12,108 nt of DNA from Armatimonadota bacterium (lineage in GTDB: Bacteria; Armatimonadota; Armatimonadia; Armatimonadales; Armatimonadaceae). The DNA lies in assembly GCA_014381035.1 (NCBI GenBank), contig JACMIS010000228.1, positions 1 to 12,108 of the forward strand. Reading direction: 5' to 3'. Each line of letters starts with the position of its first letter. Within the stretch, counting starts at the first letter, position 1. Below are positions 1 through 7,526 of the stretch, one piece after another. The notes beneath the pieces are model-generated. The model saw nothing but the letters and a program-made list of their open reading frames with translations. It did no database searches and was not told the origin of the DNA. Position numbers and translations under genes: made by a program.

Positions 1-1751
1 CCCGGGTCGCGAATGTCGCCGCAGAAGTGTACAAAGAGTATGTGGCTCAGGAGGGCGAACGTGAGATAGAACGCTCTTCCGAGCGACTACGCCGCGCCGC
101 GAAAAAGGCGGAAGAAGAGAAGAACGCCGCAAACCTCGCCTTGCAGACGTTCATGGCAAAGCGTGGTGTGTCCGATTTGAAGACTTTCTATATCAAGCAA
201 GCGGAAAAAACGCTATTGATACAGAATACGCTCAAAGACGCGGAGCGCGATCTGACGCTTAAACAGAAGGATGTCAGCCTGTTCGCCAATCAGGTCAACA
301 CGATCCCCCCAACGATCATTACGGGGACCAGTCTGAATAAGAACGGCCAGATCGAGTATTATCAGGATCAGATCGTTACCCTCACGAACGAACGCAAAGT
401 GAGACTCAATGATTTCGGCGAGCAAAGTCTGGAGATTCTGGATATTGACAGCAAGATCGAGGCGGCGAGGGCTTCGCTTAAGTCACTGAAAAGTAACACA
501 CTGCGCCCGAGCGGATATGGGATCGGGCGAAACCCGGACTACTCGGCGGCACGAACTAACTTTCTTCGCGCCAAGCAGGAAGTAGAGCAAACCGAGGCGG
601 CTATTGTTGCGTATCGCAAGCAATTGCGAGAGCTTCAAGCCGAACAGTTTGAACTCGCCCCGGAACGAGTCCGGTATCAGGAACTGCAACTGAAAGTGGA
701 TGTTACCTCGGACGCGTACAATAAAGCGAACGGGGCGTTGTTCCAGCTGCCGATCAGCAAGATCACCGGTGTACAAAATATTGATGTGCTGGAGGAGGCA
801 CGGGTTCCGGTTGATCCCGTCAGTCCCAAACCGTTGCTGAACCTGATTCTCGCCTTGTTTGGCGGAGCATTTTTTGCGGTTATATCGGCTATTGTCGCGG
901 AATATTTTGCGACTGCGCCGAAACTGAATGGGGCGGGAGGTGCGTTCGTAGAGCCGTTATTGCCGCAACTGCCCGCCGCGCCTGTTTTTGGTGGGAATCT
1001 GCCGAGCATCGCGGGTGTGCCGCTTCTGGCACGCGTTTCGCTCGTCGGAGGGCGTGCATTGTCCCCGTCTGCCGGTAGCGGTCTTCCGGCGACCGGGACC
1101 GACGCGGCGACCGAGGACGCATTCCGCGAGATCGGGCATCTGTTGTCGCATCCTACCGAAAGTGTCAGTGCCAGACGCGTGCCCGTTGTGCTGATGGCGG
1201 GAACCCGGACCGACGAGACCACTGCGTCGGTCGCCGCATATCTTACCGCGACACTCGTGCGCGACGGGGTGCGGGTGACGCTGGTGGATGGGGACAGGGT
1301 GGAACCGCGCTTGCATCAGGTGTTTGGCAAGCCGGACGCGCCTGGTGTCACCGATATTCTGGCCGGGCGGGTCGCGGCGAGCGATGCGTTGCATGTCGGG
1401 GCGGGGGGCAACCTGCGTTTCCTTGCGGCGGGCGCGAAATCCGACCCGACACCGCTCACCGAGAATGCACTCCGCGATCTGTACGACGAATTGGGGCAAG
1501 CCACCGACACCGATCTGGTCCTGATCAGCGGTCCGTCGGTCTGGTCTGCCCGCCTGGTTTCGCCGATGGAGCGAGCCGCGGACGGTGTGGTACTTGTCGC
1601 CTCCGACGCACAGGTCGCTCCCGAAGAGTCGGTCGCCCGCGCCCGACGTATCCTGACTAATGGCTATCAGCCACGCCTTCTGGGCGTGATTGTCGGCGAG
1701 GAGACGGCGAAAGAGCCCTCCGCACTTGCCGCTAAATCCGAAACAAAATGA
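1..1751 (+). CDS. Polysaccharide co-polymerase (Wzc/GumC/Wzz type) with degenerate BY-kinase-like domain, 5'-truncated
   Basis: Inner-membrane chain-length and export regulator. The reading frame is open from base 3 and the first residues (RVANVAAEVYKEY) already fit the family, so the gene starts before the window and the GTG at 27 is internal. About 582 residues are visible. A long charged helical, coiled-coil-like periplasmic region (about nt 40-720) is followed by the proline-rich motif PVDPVSPKP (nt 807-833), a transmembrane helix (about nt 840-903) and a cytoplasmic domain. That domain keeps BY-kinase landmarks: DAFREIGHLL before the fold, VDGD at nt 1284-1295 in the Walker A' place, and PGVTDILAGR after it. 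However, the P-loop equivalent reads TDETTAS (nt 1209-1229) where PGEGKST is usual, and the Walker B region reads LISGPS with Ser replacing Asp (nt 1527-1529). No C-terminal tyrosine cluster is present. It is therefore probably a pseudokinase. The family call is firm; loss of catalysis is inferred. Confidence 0.88.
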   Translation, partial: RVANVAAEVYKEYVAQEGEREIERSSERLRRAAKKAEEEKNAANLALQTFMAKRGVSDLKTFYIKQAEKTLLIQNTLKDAERDLTLKQKDVSLFANQVNTIPPTIITGTSLNKNGQIEYYQDQIVTLTNERKVRLNDFGEQSLEILDIDSKIEAARASLKSLKSNTLRPSGYGIGRNPDYSAARTNFLRAKQEVEQTEAAIVAYRKQLRELQAEQFELAPERVRYQELQLKVDVTSDAYNKANGALFQLPISKITGVQNIDVLEEARVPVDPVSPKPLLNLILALFGGAFFAVISAIVAEYFATAPKLNGAGGAFVEPLLPQLPAAPVFGGNLPSIAGVPLLARVSLVGGRALSPSAGSGLPATGTDAATEDAFREIGHLLSHPTESVSARRVPVVLMAGTRTDETTASVAAYLTATLVRDGVRVTLVDGDRVEPRLHQVFGKPDAPGVTDILAGRVAASDALHVGAGGNLRFLAAGAKSDPTPLTENALRDLYDELGQATDTDLVLISGPSVWSARLVSPMERAADGVVLVASDAQVAPEESVARARRILTNGYQPRLLGVIVGEETAKEPSALAAKSETK

Positions 1752-1756
1752 GGAGA
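1751..1756 (+). promoter_or_regulatory. Ribosome binding site of the Wza-like gene
   Basis: AGGAGA begins on the last base of the upstream stop codon (TGA at 1749-1751) and lies 8 bases before ATG 1765. It selects 1765 over an in-frame ATG at 1690, which would overlap the previous gene and place a basic, proline-rich stretch ahead of the signal peptide. Confidence 0.75.
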
Positions 1757-1764
1757 AAGCCTTC

Positions 1765-3051
1765 ATGAGAACTAACGCTACATTCTGCGGAGTCGCGCTT
1801 TTGCTGTCCGTGCCCGGCGCGATATTCGCGCAAGTCAGTGCCCCGTTGGGAGGAACCGACGGAACGCCGTCCGCGCCGATCAGTGCCGCCCCGTCGGATG
1901 CGATAACGCCTTCGCCGATTACCGCCGATATTTCCACCTACCGCCTCGATACCGGGGATTCGGTCCTAGTGAATATTGATCGTCACACGGATATTTCCCG
2001 GACCGTTCCACTCCTCGCCGATGCCAGTGTCGTCCTGCCCCGGATGGACAAGGCGATCTTTGCACGCGGGCTGACCTGCGCCGAACTCGCCGAGGCGATC
2101 CGGAAGTCGCTCAATAACCCCCGTGCATTCGTGTTGAAGCCGGGACAGGTGACGGTATCACTCGCGGTTCAGCGGGTACGCCGTGTGTTCGTGCGCGGAA
2201 GTGCCGTGCGCGGTGCCGATTACGATCTCAAGAACGGCTGGCGTGTCACCGAACTGGTCGCGTTGATCGGCACGATTCCGCAAACCGACCGGGTAAAGGT
2301 CACGCTGACAAATCCGCGTCGTCCGGCACCGGTCACGGTGGACCTCGCCGCCGCGCTGGGAAGCGAAGCAAGTCCCGAAAATGTGCCGCTAATGGAAGGC
2401 GATACTCTTGTTGTCGAGGGACCGCGAAACAAGTTCCTGTTTATTAAGGGTGAGGGACCACGCGGCAAACAGGAGATTGACGAACGCTACACGCTTAAGC
2501 AAGCCCTGGTCCAACTGGCGGTGACGCACAACAACGCGACCGGTGAATTACGCAAGGCGAGACTGTATCGGCATACGGTTCCGGGTGATGTCACCTCGCC
2601 GACCACGGTGGAAAATGTGGACCTTGTGGAAGTCTTGACAAACCCGGCGGTAGACCACGATCTCAAAGACAACGACACGCTGGAGATTCCGTTATCGCTC
2701 CGTCAGTATAGCGTCTGGGGTGAACTGGGCGGAATGCGACGACGGACCCTGCCGGAGGACCGGAAAACATATCTACATGACGTCATGGCCGATTCCGGCT
2801 CGACGACTGCGGGACAGGCTAAAATCGGCGCGGTTACGATCCTGCGTGGCGGTGAGCAAAGCAGGTCCGAAGTGCTACGCTACGATTATGGAAAGTTCCT
2901 CAAAACCGGGGAGGCGAAGTATAATCCGGAGATTCAGCCCAACGACATCGTCTTCGTTCCGAATGTAAAGCGGACCGACCCGGTGAATACCATCTGGACC
3001 GGATTTGGTTTATATAATCTCGCGAAAACGTTTATCCCAGGGCTCCCGTAA
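1765..3051 (+). CDS. Wza/KpsD-like polysaccharide export protein with SLBB-like repeats
   Basis: Periplasmic/outer-membrane export component, 428 residues. Residues 1-22 form a signal peptide with a hydrophobic core and an IFA-Q cleavage site; there is no lipobox cysteine at the cleavage site, so unlike E. coli Wza it is probably not a lipoprotein. After a Pro/Ser/Thr/Ala-rich linker (about 25-57), a Poly_export domain starts at YRLDTGDSVLVNI (59-71). Three SLBB-like repeats follow: about 140-218, 224-308 and 315-400. Each has the V-x-G opening, a leucine-rich middle and a closing D-x-L/I-x-V/I-P/E strand, for example EGDTLVVEG and PNDIVFVPN. The last 25 residues are hydrophobic with aromatics (WTGFGLYNLAKTF), possibly a short membrane-inserting tail. 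The gene sits 13 bases after the co-polymerase, its usual partner, and 3 bases before the Wzt-like gene. Assignment to the export family is strong; pore formation is inferred. Confidence 0.87.
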   Translation: MRTNATFCGVALLLSVPGAIFAQVSAPLGGTDGTPSAPISAAPSDAITPSPITADISTYRLDTGDSVLVNIDRHTDISRTVPLLADASVVLPRMDKAIFARGLTCAELAEAIRKSLNNPRAFVLKPGQVTVSLAVQRVRRVFVRGSAVRGADYDLKNGWRVTELVALIGTIPQTDRVKVTLTNPRRPAPVTVDLAAALGSEASPENVPLMEGDTLVVEGPRNKFLFIKGEGPRGKQEIDERYTLKQALVQLAVTHNNATGELRKARLYRHTVPGDVTSPTTVENVDLVEVLTNPAVDHDLKDNDTLEIPLSLRQYSVWGELGGMRRRTLPEDRKTYLHDVMADSGSTTAGQAKIGAVTILRGGEQSRSEVLRYDYGKFLKTGEAKYNPEIQPNDIVFVPNVKRTDPVNTIWTGFGLYNLAKTFIPGLP

Positions 3052-3054
3052 AAG

Positions 3055-4470
3055 ATGAATTCCGAGGTAGCCGTTTCCGCCGAGAATGTCTCCAAACGCT
3101 TCGTTCTGCAAAAAAGTCGTGCCGGAGATTTGCGCGAACTTTTCACGGGCTTATGGCGCAAACGAGAGATCGCGGCGGGACCGGACAATGCGTTCTACGC
3201 GCTCCGTGATGTCGGTTTTTCGATTCGGCGCGGCGAGACCGTGGGGATCGTCGGGCATAACGGTTCGGGAAAGTCTACGCTCCTTAAAATGCTGACCGGT
3301 ATTCTCAAGCCGGATACCGGGCAGATACGCACGCATGGTCGGATCGGTGCGCTGATCGAAGTCGGAGCCGGTTTCCATCCCGACCTTTCCGGACGCGAAA
3401 ATATTTACCTGAACGGTTCGATCATGGGCTTATCGCGTCGGGACCTGGAAAAAAAGTTCGACGAGATCGTGGCGTTCGCCGGGTTGGAGCGGTTCATTGA
3501 TACCCCGGTCAAGCGATACTCCTCAGGAATGTATATGCGCCTCGGCTTCGCTATCGCCACGCATATCGAGCCGGAGATTCTACTGATTGACGAAGTTTTG
3601 GCGGTCGGGGACACCCAGTTCCAGAACAAGTGTATCAAGCACCTGCAAAAGTTCGCGAGCGAGGGCGGGACGGTCATTTTCGTGTCCCACGCGATGGAGC
3701 AAGTTGCCGGGCTGTGTGAACGCTGTCTCTGGCTGGATCGGGGGCAACTTCTGCACGACGGACCGACCACGGACGCGATAGGCAAATACATGGCGGTGGT
3801 CGCCGAACGCGAAGATGAAGAGTTCAAGCGTAATCACCCGGAAGAATGGGAAGCCCGAGAAGCGGAACGGCGTGCCATGGAGAGTAGCGAACTGGCGAAA
3901 AGCGACGCAGATCACGCTCTAAATGAGGAGCGACAACGAAATAAAGAGCGAGAAATCGTCCGCTTGAGTGACCCGTCCGCGTGCCGCATCCTACAGGCAC
4001 GTTTGCTGAATCAGGACGCCAGCGTCGTTTCAACAGTCCCTGTTCTGGAGCCGTTTCGAGTCGAGATCGCTTACCGATTCGGTCGCGCATTGCCCGCCCC
4101 GGTCTTTTGTCTTGAAATTCTGGACGCCACAAACACGCTAATGTTCGCCACGAATACCTATCTTCATGATATGACTGCGGAAACCTTCGGGCGAGAGGGG
4201 GTTCTCACGATGTGCGTTCCCGCAATGTCGCTCAACGAAGGAATGTACTCTATTCGATTGCACCTGTTCGGTGACGCGGGAAACGGTGATTTCGGCAGCC
4301 GGGAAGCGCATGAAGAGCGTATTGAAGAGGCTGTTTCATTTCGCGTGGACGCCGGACCTCTCGGTGGGCATGGCTCGGTCTACCTTCCGGTCACATGGAA
4401 AGTTATTGCGACTCCAGCAAAAATTAACAGGGATACGGCACGGCTGGATGCCGCACCCCTCAAACAGTAA
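3055..4470 (+). CDS. wzt: Wzt-type ABC transporter ATP-binding protein with C-terminal carbohydrate-binding-type domain
   Basis: Cytoplasmic ATPase half of an ABC polysaccharide exporter, 471 residues. Walker A is GHNGSGKST (67-75). The Wzt/TagH-type segment GALIEVGAGFHPDLSGREN lies at 98-116, the signature YSSGMYMRL at 155-163, Walker B with catalytic Glu in ILLIDE (175-180), the D-loop at AVGD (183-186) and the switch His at 212. All catalytic residues are present. A highly charged linker (about 250-305, rich in E, R and K) joins it to a beta-rich C-terminal domain (about 310-452) in the position of the Wzt_C glycan-binding domain of E. coli O8/O9a Wzt. No Wzm permease is in the window, so it is presumably upstream or elsewhere. 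ATG 3055 follows the previous stop by 3 bases with only a weak Shine-Dalgarno. The ATPase call is very firm; glycan binding by the C-terminal domain rests on position and length. Confidence 0.9.
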   Translation: MNSEVAVSAENVSKRFVLQKSRAGDLRELFTGLWRKREIAAGPDNAFYALRDVGFSIRRGETVGIVGHNGSGKSTLLKMLTGILKPDTGQIRTHGRIGALIEVGAGFHPDLSGRENIYLNGSIMGLSRRDLEKKFDEIVAFAGLERFIDTPVKRYSSGMYMRLGFAIATHIEPEILLIDEVLAVGDTQFQNKCIKHLQKFASEGGTVIFVSHAMEQVAGLCERCLWLDRGQLLHDGPTTDAIGKYMAVVAEREDEEFKRNHPEEWEAREAERRAMESSELAKSDADHALNEERQRNKEREIVRLSDPSACRILQARLLNQDASVVSTVPVLEPFRVEIAYRFGRALPAPVFCLEILDATNTLMFATNTYLHDMTAETFGREGVLTMCVPAMSLNEGMYSIRLHLFGDAGNGDFGSREAHEERIEEAVSFRVDAGPLGGHGSVYLPVTWKVIATPAKINRDTARLDAAPLKQ

Positions 4471-4474
4471 ATCT

Positions 4475-5470
4475 ATGATGCCCTCTCAAACTCAGATAAC
4501 TTCGGCGGACACGAAACCGTTCCAACCGCTTGACCATCCCATTCTTTTCGCACGACCGGAGCGTTTGTCCGACTTTTCTGTGTGGCGCGGGCACATCCCG
4601 TTTGCCATGCTACTTATCGAACTTCTGCGCCCGAGAATTCTTGTGGAACTGGGAACGCACTATGGCGATTCCTACTCGGCATTTTGCCAGGCGGTAAAAA
4701 CACTGCAAACTGGTACGCACTGTTTCGCCGTAGATACCTGGCAGGGTGACGAGCAAGCAGGGTTCTACGAGGAGGAGATTTATACGGATCTGCGTGCTCA
4801 CCATGATCCCCGCTACTCGGATTTTTCACAACTGGTACGGGCGACTTTCGAGGACGCGGCATCTCGATTCGAGGACGGTTCGATTGACCTTCTGCATATC
4901 GATGGCTTGCATACGTACGAGGCGGTGAAGCATGACTTCGAAACCTATCGTCCGAAACTAAGCACTCAAAATGCAGTGGTGCTATTCCATGATACTGCTG
5001 TAACCGAGGGGGACTTCGGCGTGTACCGATTCTGGGACGAGTTGTGCGCCGAAACGAACGCCCCTGCGTTCGCGTTCACCCATGCGGGAGGTCTGGGGGT
5101 GTTGGCGTTGGGCGATGAGTCGCGGGAAAAACTTCGGTTTTTAACCGATGCGAATCCCGGCGACGCCGAACAACTCCGCCTTTTTTTTGAGCGTCTTGCG
5201 GAACCGGCGATTTTAGCGAAAAGTCTGGAACCGAAGTGGAGTCAGCTTGCTTCTGCTGAAAAACATCTCGCTCTGACACGCACGGAATTAGAACATCAAC
5301 GCGAAGCATACGCGCGAATGGAGAAGGAGTACAACGACCTACGGGCGCATGCCGAACGGCTACAAGCGCATCGGGACCAGATCGAGGAAGCGTTACGAAA
5401 TGATATTGCGCAACGTCCCTTGAACCGTTTGCGCCGGATGTTGAGCGGAGGCGCGAAAGCCGGTGGTTAA
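4475..5470 (+). CDS. Class I SAM-dependent methyltransferase (Methyltransf_24-like) with C-terminal coiled coil
   Basis: Predicted cytoplasmic methyltransferase, 331 residues, probably acting on the glycan or a sugar precursor. Motif I is LVELGTHYGDSYSAF (56-70), the acidic residue after strand 2 is in AVDTW (85-89), and DLLHIDGLHTYEAVKHD (138-154) with LFHDT (170-174) is typical of Methyltransf_24-like enzymes of glycan loci. From about 255 to 310 the protein is charged and heptad-like (LTRTELEHQ, MEKEYNDLR, RLQAHRDQIEEAL), predicting a coiled coil. It ends in a basic tail (RPLNRLRRML). The open frame extends back to 4271, but that part overlaps the wzt-like gene in another frame; ATG 4475, 4 bases after that stop, is the natural start (4478 is also possible). 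No strong Shine-Dalgarno is seen, suggesting translational coupling. The layout resembles WbdD of E. coli O9a without its kinase domain. Substrate unknown. Confidence 0.82.
   Translation: MMPSQTQITSADTKPFQPLDHPILFARPERLSDFSVWRGHIPFAMLLIELLRPRILVELGTHYGDSYSAFCQAVKTLQTGTHCFAVDTWQGDEQAGFYEEEIYTDLRAHHDPRYSDFSQLVRATFEDAASRFEDGSIDLLHIDGLHTYEAVKHDFETYRPKLSTQNAVVLFHDTAVTEGDFGVYRFWDELCAETNAPAFAFTHAGGLGVLALGDESREKLRFLTDANPGDAEQLRLFFERLAEPAILAKSLEPKWSQLASAEKHLALTRTELEHQREAYARMEKEYNDLRAHAERLQAHRDQIEEALRNDIAQRPLNRLRRMLSGGAKAGG
5181..5188 (+). repeat. T8 homopolymer inside the methyltransferase gene
   Basis: Eight T in a row cover codons 236-238 (Leu-Phe-Phe), between the methyltransferase domain and the coiled coil. 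One extra T gives an immediate TGA; one fewer T gives a TAG 11 codons after Arg235. Both slips would yield a protein without the coiled coil. Whether slippage occurs is unknown. Confidence 0.9.
5447..5451 (+). promoter_or_regulatory. Ribosome binding site supporting the GTG start of the first GT2 gene
   Basis: GGAGG lies 11 bases before GTG 5463, inside the end of the methyltransferase gene. It supports the GTG start, which overlaps the upstream TAA by 8 bases. No in-frame ATG lies before the family's N-terminal CVSVIIPTY strand. Confidence 0.6.
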
Positions 5471-6533
5471 TGTTGGGGCACGTCCGGGTCCGTGTGTCAG
5501 TGTAATCATACCGACGTACAAACATCGCGATCTGGTGCTGACGACGCTGGACTCAGTGTGGTCACAAACATTCACACAATACGAGGTGATCGTTGTCAAC
5601 GACGGCTCCCCCGATGACACGGAGGCGGTGTTGAAACCACTCATCGAGTCCGGTCGCATCCGTTATGTGGTCCAAGCAAACGGAGGTCAGGCGTCGGCAC
5701 GGAACCGTGGGATCGCCGAGGCGAAAGGGGAATTCATCGCTCTTCTGGACGACGATGATCTCTGGCTTCCCGACAAGTTGGAATGGCAAGTCCAAGCATT
5801 CCGTTCGCATCCCGAAGCCGCCGCTGTGTATGGTCGCGCCGAAGCGATTGATGAACTCGGCAAAGACACGGTTCCTATTGGCGAAGACGGCAAACCGCTG
5901 ACCTTGCCCTGGGAGACACCGACCGGCTGGGTGTATGAAGCGTTTCTCCGGCAGAACTGGATATTATCGCCCGGACAGTGCCTGATTCGACGCACGGCAC
6001 TGGACGCACTCGGAGAAAGTACCCCGTTTGATGCCGCCCCCGAACTGCGAGGATGCGACGATTGGGACCTGTGGTGCCGTCTCGCGGAAGCGCACACGTT
6101 CCTGTTCCAAGACCGCGTCGCTCTGCGCTACCGATTTCACAGTGCGAACGCGTCACGCGATATTTTTCAGATGCACCGAAGCACACTATTTATGTGCAAC
6201 AAACATCTGAATCGTGCGCTCGCGAACGTGGCGGGTGTGGGCGGTCTTTCCGCTCGAAGAAGAATCAAACTACTGCGAGACACGGACCGCGAAGCGCGAA
6301 GATGGTCGGCGCATGATCTACTTCATCGGGCACGTACGCTATACGCCCGAGTGAACATGGGAGGCGACCCGGCTCTCGTAGAAACAAGCCTGGCACTGCT
6401 CTCGTATCTCCTGCGAACGCAGCCGAAATACTGGCTCAGCCCCTATGTTCTGTGGTTCCTTGCGCGGGTATACCGCGTGTCGTTGATCCGCAGAAGCCGG
6501 AACCGCGTTTCTGTTCCTGCCGATGTATCGTGA
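5463..6533 (+). CDS. Glycosyltransferase family 2 (GT-A fold)
   Basis: Inverting glycosyltransferase, 356 residues, transferring a sugar from a nucleotide-sugar donor to the growing glycan at the cytoplasmic membrane face. The GT2 signature is complete: VSVIIPTYKH (12-21), VVNDGSPDDT (44-53), GGQASARNRGI (74-84), the metal-binding acidic motif LLDDDDLW (94-101), and the acceptor-side acidic motif CDDWDLW (198-204) followed by LRYRFHSANASR. The GTG start overlaps the methyltransferase stop by 8 bases and is backed by GGAGG. The C-terminal 40 residues are aromatic and basic (VLWFLARVYR, LIRRSRNR), which could bind membrane. Donor and linkage cannot be read from sequence. Confidence 0.9.
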   Translation: MVNVGARPGPCVSVIIPTYKHRDLVLTTLDSVWSQTFTQYEVIVVNDGSPDDTEAVLKPLIESGRIRYVVQANGGQASARNRGIAEAKGEFIALLDDDDLWLPDKLEWQVQAFRSHPEAAAVYGRAEAIDELGKDTVPIGEDGKPLTLPWETPTGWVYEAFLRQNWILSPGQCLIRRTALDALGESTPFDAAPELRGCDDWDLWCRLAEAHTFLFQDRVALRYRFHSANASRDIFQMHRSTLFMCNKHLNRALANVAGVGGLSARRRIKLLRDTDREARRWSAHDLLHRARTLYARVNMGGDPALVETSLALLSYLLRTQPKYWLSPYVLWFLARVYRVSLIRRSRNRVSVPADVS

Positions 6534-6542
6534 GTGCAAATC

Positions 6543-7526
6543 ATGCCCAAGGTGTCGGTCATTGTTCCCAATTACAATCACGCACGGTATCTTCCGGAGC
6601 GAATAGCCAGCATTCTCCACCAATCTTTTTCAGACTTCGAACTGATTCTAATGGACGATGCGTCTACTGATACAAGCCGCGAAGTTATTGATTCTCTTGC
6701 GGCATCCGATGCGCGAATACGCACGCTGATAAATACGACGAATAGCGGAAGCGGCTACAAACAATGGAATAAAGGCGTCGGGGAAGCGAGCGGCGAGTAT
6801 GTCTGGATAGCGGAGTCGGACGACAGCGCGGAAGCGGGGTTGCTGAAACAACTCGTGGACAAATTGGACAAACACCCCGAGGTCGGACTTGCCTACTGTC
6901 AATCATGGCGGATGAATGAGCGGGGCGAAAACACCGGTACTTTGCTCGAATGGACTTCGGATCTGGGGACAGACCGCTGGGAGAAGGATTTTGTGGCTGA
7001 CGGTGTGGAGGAATGTCGTCACTATCTTTGCCTGAAAAATACGATCCCGAACGCCAGTGGGGTGGTGTTCCGGCGTGGTCTGTTTGAGAAAATCGGTGGG
7101 ACGACCGACTCCCTGCGTCTTTGCGCGGACTGGATGCTCTGGGTGCGGATGTTGATGGAAAGCGGTCTGGCGTATGTTGCGGAGCCATTGAACCGATTTC
7201 GGATGGAACCGACCTCGGTAACGCACCAAAGCAAGAAAGACGGCACCAACGCCGAGGAAAGTTATCGCATGGCTCGTTCGATAGAATCTCTCATAGGCAT
7301 CGCTCCGGAAGTGATAGAAACCGCTCGGGAGAAGATGTTCTTCGTCTGGACGCACCCGATTTTGAGGAACGAAGTCACTATCCCCCGGGAGCGGAACCTG
7401 CGAATATATCGCGAGGCGTCTGCGTTCGACCCGCATTTACACCGGCGTTTGTTGATGTTCTTCGCCCGATATACGGTGGTGAAAAATCCGTGGATACGTC
7501 GTGTCCTGCGGCGGGGGAACGCATGA
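6543..7526 (+). CDS. Glycosyltransferase family 2 (GT-A fold)
   Basis: Predicted glycosyltransferase, 327 residues from ATG 6543. Motifs: KVSVIVPNYNHARYL (3-17), LMDDASTDT (36-44), SGSGYKQWNKG (68-78), metal-binding AESDDS (90-95) and LCADWMLWVRM (193-203). In the last one the usual first acidic residue is replaced by Ala but the key Asp remains. It differs from the other three GT2 genes in having SGSGYKQWN where GGxSAARN is usual, so it probably uses a different donor or acceptor. A GTG at 6534, directly after the upstream TGA (6531-6533), is an alternative start adding three residues; ATG 6543 is preferred because the family commonly begins MPKVSVIVP. The C-terminus is basic (NPWIRRVLRR). 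Its stop overlaps the next gene's ATG by 4 bases. Confidence 0.88.
   Translation: MPKVSVIVPNYNHARYLPERIASILHQSFSDFELILMDDASTDTSREVIDSLAASDARIRTLINTTNSGSGYKQWNKGVGEASGEYVWIAESDDSAEAGLLKQLVDKLDKHPEVGLAYCQSWRMNERGENTGTLLEWTSDLGTDRWEKDFVADGVEECRHYLCLKNTIPNASGVVFRRGLFEKIGGTTDSLRLCADWMLWVRMLMESGLAYVAEPLNRFRMEPTSVTHQSKKDGTNAEESYRMARSIESLIGIAPEVIETAREKMFFVWTHPILRNEVTIPRERNLRIYREASAFDPHLHRRLLMFFARYTVVKNPWIRRVLRRGNA

Noticed and set aside
1185..1751. Active BY-kinase (Wzc-type tyrosine kinase)
   Set aside because: The P-loop lysine, Walker B aspartate and tyrosine tail are all absent, so only the fold can be claimed.
957..1937. 326-codon open frame on the minus strand
   Set aside because: It is antisense to the co-polymerase and the start of the Wza-like gene, has low-complexity Arg/Gly/Pro composition and no recognisable domain. 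The plus-strand proteins are clearly real.
4271..4474. N-terminal extension of the methyltransferase
   Set aside because: It overlaps the end of the Wzt-like gene in another frame and has no methyltransferase motif; ATG 4475 right after the stop is more natural.
7121..7522. 134-residue N-terminal extension of the GT4 protein
   Set aside because: It lies out of frame inside the preceding GT2 gene. The GT-B fold begins just after ATG 7523, which has a good ribosome site.
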